In this document: one piece after another, positions 57,285 through 64,000 of the stretch
Numbering within the stretch: the first letter of the stretch is position 1
Layout: each line of letters starts with the position of its first letter
Assembly (NCBI GenBank): GCA_943704425.1
Contig: CALSCP010002643.1
Location: forward strand, 8,889 to 72,888
Reading direction: 5' to 3'
Length of the DNA: 64,000 nucleotides
From: Ministeria vibrans ATCC 50519
Lineage: Eukaryota; Opisthokonta; Filasterea
Notes under the pieces: model-generated
What the model saw: the letters and a program-made list of their open reading frames with translations, nothing else
Databases searched by the model: none
Told to the model about the DNA's origin: nothing
Translations under genes and position numbers: made by a program

Positions 57285-58765
57285 ATGGCGGCGTCAGTGA
57301 CCAACAACAAGACCGACTACACCGTGCTGGTGAGCGAGCCGGACCAGGAGGAGCCGATTGAGACAGTGCGCGTTCCCATCGACTTTGTGCAAATGGACGC
57401 TCTGGTACGCGACCGCCCCTCCTCTCTCTCATGTCTGCCCTTCCGCACGCACTACATCTCCCCAAAAGTGCCCATTTCTCTCTCTTCTTTCCCCTTTTTT
57501 TTCTTCTTCTTTTTTTTTTTTTTTCGCGTCTCACTCTGTCGCGTGTAAACGAGACGGAGGCCCCCACCCGCCTCGTCTGCCGCCCCACCCTGTCTGCACG
57601 AGTCCCACACGTCTATTTCTGCTCGCCACCACAGCGTCTTCTTGATTCCTTCTGAGTGTTCTGATCCGTTTTCACTTTTTTTTTTTTTTTTTCCATGACA
57701 GGTCGTAATGAAACTGCTGAAGCACTGCCGTGAATCGCTGCCGGACGCGTACGGCCGCCTGCGTCAGTCCACGTGTGCACTGATCGGCTGACACTGCATG
57801 GTCCTCTGTCTTGTGTAGGGTGATGGGAATGCTTCTGGGACTGTCCGTCGAGAACCGCCTGGAGATCACCAACTGCTGGCCCTTCCCGTCTGCCGACAGC
57901 ACCGTCGACGTCGAGCAGTACGAGCGCGACATCATTGCGCTGTCGAAGGAGGTCAACATGGATCATCTGCAGGTCGGCTGGTACCAGAGCACGTACCGTG
58001 GTGCCGTCGACATGCACTCGCTTGTCGAGACACACGCCACCTACCAAAAAGTCATCGACGAGTCTGTTGTCATTCTTTACGGTAGCCCCATCGAAACATC
58101 AATCGAGTGCCCCTCCGATTTACTCAACCATGCCCGTTAGATCCACTGAGAATATCTCAGGGCACGCTGTCTTTGCGCGCCTTCCGACTGAGCAAGGAGT
58201 TCTTCGATATGTACAGTGAGCAGACGGACGCGACCTTCACCCCTCAGGGACTGCGCGACGCTGCCATGTCGTACGACAAGGTTCTCACCGAGATTCCCAT
58301 TCTCGTGCACAACCCGCTTCTTGTCAACGCAATGCTCTGCTCCGAACTTGTAAGAGAGAACCAACAAAGTCGCAAGGCAGAGAGAAGGGAGAAGGGAGAG
58401 AGAAGGGAGAAGGAAAAAGAAAGAGATAGAGAGAGAGAAGGGAGAATGAAAAAGAAAGAGATAGAGAGGAAAAGAGAGAATGAAACAAAGCGAAAAAATC
58501 TAACACAAGCTGATATTTATAGAAAATGGACGACACTGACGAACGGCTGGACGTTCCCGGCAACTCCTTCCTGGAAAAGGTACTGCAATGCGCCTTTGTG
58601 TATCGGCACTGACATTTTTTTGGTGTAGTCAATGGAGTTTCTTGTGGAAGGAATTGACGAGCTGGCAAGTGAGCAAGGCAAACTTTTCATGTTCCAGCGA
58701 CAAGTGCTCAAGCAGAAGCAGCAACAGCAGGACTTTTTGCGCCGCCGAGTAAGCATACTCACTCA

Positions 58766-58803
<38 letters not shown>

Positions 58804-59092
58804 GCCCGTGTGTCTGAGTTTCTCTTTCGATCCTGCTTTCACTCACTCGCTCACACAATTGTTTTAGCGCGCCGAGAACGAACAGCGTGCAGCCAAGGGC
58901 GACGCACCGCTGCCCACGGATCCCGACAAGCTGGCGTCGACCAACCCGTTGTTCCGTCCTTTGCCTCAGCCATCGCGTCTTGATGCGCTGCTCGTGAGCC
59001 ATCAGGTTGCACAGCTTGCTAGTCAAGTCAACGAGTTTGCTGCGTCGTCGTATGGTCAGATGTTTGTCATTAAGGGGCTTCAGGAGTAGCCG
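57285..59092 (+). CDS. EIF3H: Translation initiation factor 3 subunit H
   Basis: MPN-domain (metal-free) subunit of eIF3. Starts MAASVTNNKTDYTVLV. Blocks in order: VVMKLLKHCRESLPDAYG, VMGMLLGLSVENRLEITNCW, QYERDIIALSKEVNMDHLQV, GWYQSTYRGAVDMHSLVETH, VILYDPLRISQGTLSLRAFR, YDKVLTEIPILVHNPLLVNA, then the C-terminal helices VEGIDELASEQGKLFMFQR and QQQQDFLRRR. The MPN JAMM zinc ligands are absent, as expected for eIF3h. About eight exons; the joins I checked (for example ..LY|DPLR.. phase 1 across 58080-58140) agree. Introns hold T, GA and CA repeats. Stop is 68 bases from that of the convergent golgin. Confidence 0.94.
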
Positions 59093-59160
59093 CAAAGAGA
59101 GATATATATTATCAGGATTCGAGTGCGAGAGAAAGAAGAACAAGAGAATACAATGAATAA

Positions 59161-60792
59161 CTATCTTCGTGAGGACGATGAGACATGTTTGACGAGCGGC
59201 GGAGCGGGCGTTGCAGAGGACCAGGGAAACCAGGCTGAGCTCTGGTGGCGCTCGACGAGTGCTGCATTGACACGCTTCTTTTCTGCGCGAGTGAAGCGCA
59301 GGAGAGTGCTGAGCGCACGGACGAGATGGAGGGACTGCGAGGGAGTGTCGCCAGCGCAGATGTAGTTGAGCACAACACACTTGAGGTAGTCCATGTTGAT
59401 GTCGTCGTCGGTGTCTGCGTTGTCTGCGGTCGTCGTCGTGGTGGTGGTAGTAGTGGGCGGAGGGGCGGGTGAGGGGTCCGTGAGGGGGATGTTGTGGAAG
59501 GAAGGGCTTCGGGTGTGCTCTGTGGGTGCTGCTGCTGCTGCTGCTGCTGCTGCTGGGGGTGGCGTGGGCGTTTCTGTGGTGCTACCGTTGCTGCGAAGTT
59601 CCTTCTGCAGTGTCTTGGTCAAATCGACAATGCGCTGCTGCTGCACTCGTAGTGCGCGAGTGTGCTCTTCTTGGTCTGAGATGCGCTCCGTCGCGGCCGT
59701 GTCCAGTTCGTCGCGTAGCTGTGCCACTTCGGCGTCAAGTTCCCGCACGCGGTTGCGTAGTTGTTGGATCAGGGCGAGTTGCTCTTCGTCGTCGTCACGC
59801 TCCGTGTTGAGTGCCACAGCAAGGTCGCGCGCTAGCTGGTCAGCCTGTGCGTGCGCCTCGTCCAGGTCGCGCTGCAGCGTGTGCACTGTCTCGCGTAGTG
59901 TCGACGCGACCGCTGCCTCACCTTGTGTCTCCGTCAGTCGTGTACGCAGTCGCTCGCATTCGCCCTCGAGTCGCCGTGTTTCAGCGCTGTGGCGTGTGTT
60001 GAGTGCGTCGCGGTCGGCACTGCTCGCCGTGCTTGCGCGCGTCAGGTCCTCGCGCAGTCGGGCCATCTCATCGTCTTTGCGTTGTACCACGCGTTCAAGT
60101 TCTTCGGCGGCGGCCGCCTTGAGACGCACCGTGAGCGATTCGCGCTCCTTTGCCGTCCGTTGCATCGTCTCGACGAGCGATCGAGCCGCGGCCAATTCGC
60201 GCGTCTTCAGATCAATCTCACGCTCCAGACGTCTCCTCTCCTCCTCAAACTCCGCCGATAAAGCCAGTGGTGATGGTGGTGCCACTGCAGGTGGTGCTGC
60301 GGTCGGCACTGCAGCAGTAGAAGCAGTGGCGGCGTCTGGCGAGGGCGTAGGTGCGTCAGCGGAAGCAACCGCCTCCAATTTCAGTTGGAGTGCCGCTCGT
60401 TCTGCGGCATCCTTGGCGCGCTCCGTCTCGTGTGAGGCGAGCACCGACGCAAGAAGGCGTTCGGCGTCGTCGGCGCGCCGTGTCTCGGCGTCCTTCTCGG
60501 CCCGGCACTGCGTGAGTTCGTCGAGTGCGCAGCGCAGTCGCTCTTCGTTGACGTCCAGCCGATCCTGCACCAGTTGGATGCGTTCGGCACGTCGACGCAC
60601 CAGCGCCACAAGCTCTTCACGCGTACCGGCCTCCTCGGGCGCCCCTCCGCGGCGAGGAGGCGAGCCAACCACAGCCGAGAGTGTCGTGTCACTCCTGGCC
60701 GTCGCTGTCGACGCCGCTGCTGCCGCTGCTGCCGCCGGTGCCGCTGCTGCCTCCCCGTCAATATTCAGGTTTTGCTTCAACGACCGAAACAT
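59161..60792 (-). CDS. GRIP-domain golgin (coiled coil), 543 aa
   Basis: Trans-Golgi tether recruited by Arl1. Single exon; ATG at 60792 gives MFRSLKQNLNIDG, the golgin-97/golgin-245 type of N-terminus. Residues 60-420 are continuous heptad coiled coil (Glu/Arg/Leu-rich). The C-terminal GRIP domain is clear: INMDYLKCVVLNYICAG with the Arl1-contacting tyrosine, then LVRALSTLLRFTRAEKKRVN. A Pro/Thr/Ala-rich hinge precedes it. The long plus-strand open frame over the same bases is a codon-bias shadow. Which golgin is not resolvable. Confidence 0.85.
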   Translation of the reverse strand: MFRSLKQNLNIDGEAAAAPAAAAAAAASTATARSDTTLSAVVGSPPRRGGAPEEAGTREELVALVRRRAERIQLVQDRLDVNEERLRCALDELTQCRAEKDAETRRADDAERLLASVLASHETERAKDAAERAALQLKLEAVASADAPTPSPDAATASTAAVPTAAPPAVAPPSPLALSAEFEEERRRLEREIDLKTRELAAARSLVETMQRTAKERESLTVRLKAAAAEELERVVQRKDDEMARLREDLTRASTASSADRDALNTRHSAETRRLEGECERLRTRLTETQGEAAVASTLRETVHTLQRDLDEAHAQADQLARDLAVALNTERDDDEEQLALIQQLRNRVRELDAEVAQLRDELDTAATERISDQEEHTRALRVQQQRIVDLTKTLQKELRSNGSTTETPTPPPAAAAAAAAAPTEHTRSPSFHNIPLTDPSPAPPPTTTTTTTTTADNADTDDDINMDYLKCVVLNYICAGDTPSQSLHLVRALSTLLRFTRAEKKRVNAALVERHQSSAWFPWSSATPAPPLVKHVSSSSRR

Positions 60793-60932
60793 GATACAGA
60801 GCAAGGCAAATGAACCAATGGCAATTGAGTTTGGGTCTGAACCGATCATTGACGGCAATGATCAAGTTCGATAACGAATTTATCGTTTTTGAGTTCATTT
60901 ATTTCACTAATAAAATAATAATAATATTCACA

Positions 60933-62423
<1,491 letters not shown>

Positions 62424-62458
62424 TTGTGCACTGATCGTTAAGTTACACTGAACACACG

Positions 62459-62521
<63 letters not shown>

Positions 62522-62591
62522 ATTGTTTTCACCCGTATACAACCGCATTTTTTTATATCTTTATTCAGTTCACGTTCACTCTGTTTTTTTT

Positions 62592-64000
62592 TTACTGCAT
62601 TGAGAGCAAATTTTTGATGATCGCTTGATGAGTAATTTTTAAGGGTAAAACGGACTCAAATTGGTCTTCAGCTGAACCAGTCGCACTTGAGCTCATAAGC
62701 GACTCAAGACACTCGGTGAGTTCGTCCTTGGAAAACCTAAAACGCAGAAGAAGGTTAGTCATTGTCATGATAGGTGAGGGTTAGACTTGTCGAACTAGGT
62801 AGTGTGAGGGAACGTCTTGTGCCATCTGTTAATCTTACTTTTCTCCCTTTGTTTCCAATAAGCGGATAAACTCACTGCGTTCCAGTGACTCTGATCCACT
62901 CAATAATTGAAGCGCCTTTGAAATATCCTCTTCAGTCGTTCCTTCAACCGGCGAATAATTATAAAACACTTCACAAACACCTCAATCAATCAGAATCATT
63001 ACACTTTGCCTTTCTCTTTCTCTTACACATTATTGCATCATTGAAACTGACCAGCTGATCTTCTTCTCTGTCACTTTTCACTCGTTCTCGCACTTCCTTC
63101 TTCAAATCTACACAAATACATCGCATTCACAACAAAAACAATACAGATAGAGTGCAATCATAAAAAAAATTATTACCTTTGATTTGTGCGTTTGAAATGT
63201 AAAAGCCGAGAGCACGAAAGATGTTGGGAAGAAGAGAGACAGAGAGAAGAGGGGAAATGGAATGAGGAGAGGAAGAGAGAGGAACGAGTTGGGAGTAGAA
63301 GAAGAGGAGACGGAGAGACGGAAGGAAGTGGGGCGAAGGAAGAGGGGGAAGCGACGTGGAGGAGGAGGAAGGGGGAGGAGGGAGGGCGAGGTGCCATTGG
63401 AGGAGAGCGGAGTCGGGGCCGGCGGTGGTAAAGAGGCAGGAAGAGGTGTGAGTGAGAGCGGTAATGGGAGAGCCGTGAGCAAGGATGGCGTGGTGGTGGT
63501 GGTGGGGAGGAAGCAGATGAACGCCCAGGTGGGAGTGGATGGCAAACGCGGCGTAGGAAGGGTTGGAAGGGATGGGAGTGTGGTGGTGGATGGGGTGCGG
63601 GAGATGAGGGTGCGGGGCGCGAGTGGTGCTCAGACATGCTTTGGTGGTGCTGTCGAGGGTGCGCACTTGGTGGGTGTCGGTGGTGACCAGGAGACGCGTG
63701 CCGTCGTCGCTTGCGGTGATGGTTGTGGGAATTTCTGTGGTGCTCAGGCGGGTGCGACTGAGCAAACGCACTCCGTTGGCGACACACGACTGTGATAAAT
63801 CGTACTCCACTAAATACCGGTCTTCGCCGACAGAGACAAGTCGGGCGACGGTGGAACTGGACACAAACGTCACCGAGCGAATGGACGCGCGATGAGAGCG
63901 GTACTTGCCCACATAGCGCCATGGAAAGGTGATGTCATGGTCCAGCACAGCAACAGTCCGTTCCAGTGCGGCTGCCTCTGCCTCTTCAAGTCGCTGGTAC
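62592..64000 (-). CDS. CFAP251: Cilia- and flagella-associated protein 251 (WDR66), C-terminal part
   Basis: WD-repeat and EF-hand-like subunit of the axonemal calmodulin- and spoke-associated complex at radial spoke 3. The gene continues past base 64000. Visible: RSHRASIRSVTFVSSSTVAR and LVSVGEDRYLVEYDLSQ (WD repeat), further repeats with Pro/Ser/His-rich insertions (HGSPITALTHTSSCLFTTAG), then PNIFRALGFYISNAQIKG, the point where animal CFAP251 reads RALGFYPSEEKIE. Last exons encode the EF-hand-like tail: EEDISKALQLL, FIRLLETKGEKFSKDELTEC (phase-2 join from the upstream exon into 62736-62592). Stop at 62592. Confidence 0.82.

Noticed and set aside
59393-60874. 493-codon plus-strand frame over the golgin gene
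   Set aside because: Ser/Arg/Ala-rich mirror of coiled-coil codons; the minus frame has the GRIP domain and golgin N-terminus.

Overview
The window is nuclear DNA from an unidentified, probably free-living, unicellular eukaryote. Genes lie on both strands, are interrupted by short GT..AG introns (41 to a few hundred bases), and are separated by short gaps full of di- and trinucleotide repeats. The standard code fits every model. Two axonemal genes (NME5 at 508-1405, CFAP251 at 62592-64000) imply a motile cilium or flagellum. CUL3, folliculin, PRMT1, a SID-1-type channel, SMYD and EBP1 are compatible with an opisthokont or related lineage, but I cannot name the organism. Three runs of N (14926-15013, 48138-48145, 61989-62052) mark assembly gaps, all inside introns.

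Layout. 1-12.6 kb: CUL3 3' end, NME5, a small P-loop GTPase, a ZZ-finger/TIR protein, an ankyrin/AAA-like protein on the minus strand, and folliculin. 12.6-25.1 kb: a KH protein, a GT10 fucosyltransferase, a CCCH-finger protein, an ankyrin protein, an unassigned small gene, a 1172-residue TPR plus trypsin-fold protein, and a SET/MYND protein. 25.1-34.6 kb: a SID-1 family membrane protein, an F-box protein, a twin CX9C protein, EBP1/PA2G4 and GPANK1. 34.6-41.0 kb: a repeat island with a decayed piggyBac-type transposase, long diverged inverted repeats and a poly(A)-tailed short repeat family. 41.0-64.0 kb: a membrane acid-sphingomyelinase-like phosphodiesterase carrying one copy of that repeat in an intron, a 1256-residue caspase-fold membrane protein with an LRAT/NlpC-like C-terminus, SF3B5, a full ABCB transporter, PRMT1, eIF3h, a GRIP golgin, a secreted glycine-rich protein, and the CFAP251 3' part.

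Most genes are housekeeping: translation (eIF3h, EBP1), splicing (SF3B5), ubiquitin (CUL3, F-box), Golgi (GRIP golgin, fucosyltransferase), nutrient signalling (FLCN), cilium. Against this stand several proteins with domain mixes resembling innate-immunity or cell-death effectors: the GTPase and ZZ-TIR genes side by side with the ANK-AAA gene convergent to them, the TPR-protease-fold protein, and the caspase-fold/LRAT-like membrane protein. Whether they work together is not shown by the sequence. Many neighbours are head to head with under 250 bases between start codons, suggesting shared promoters. Gene models were built by hand from splice sites and reading phase; where the phase was checked the exons are listed.
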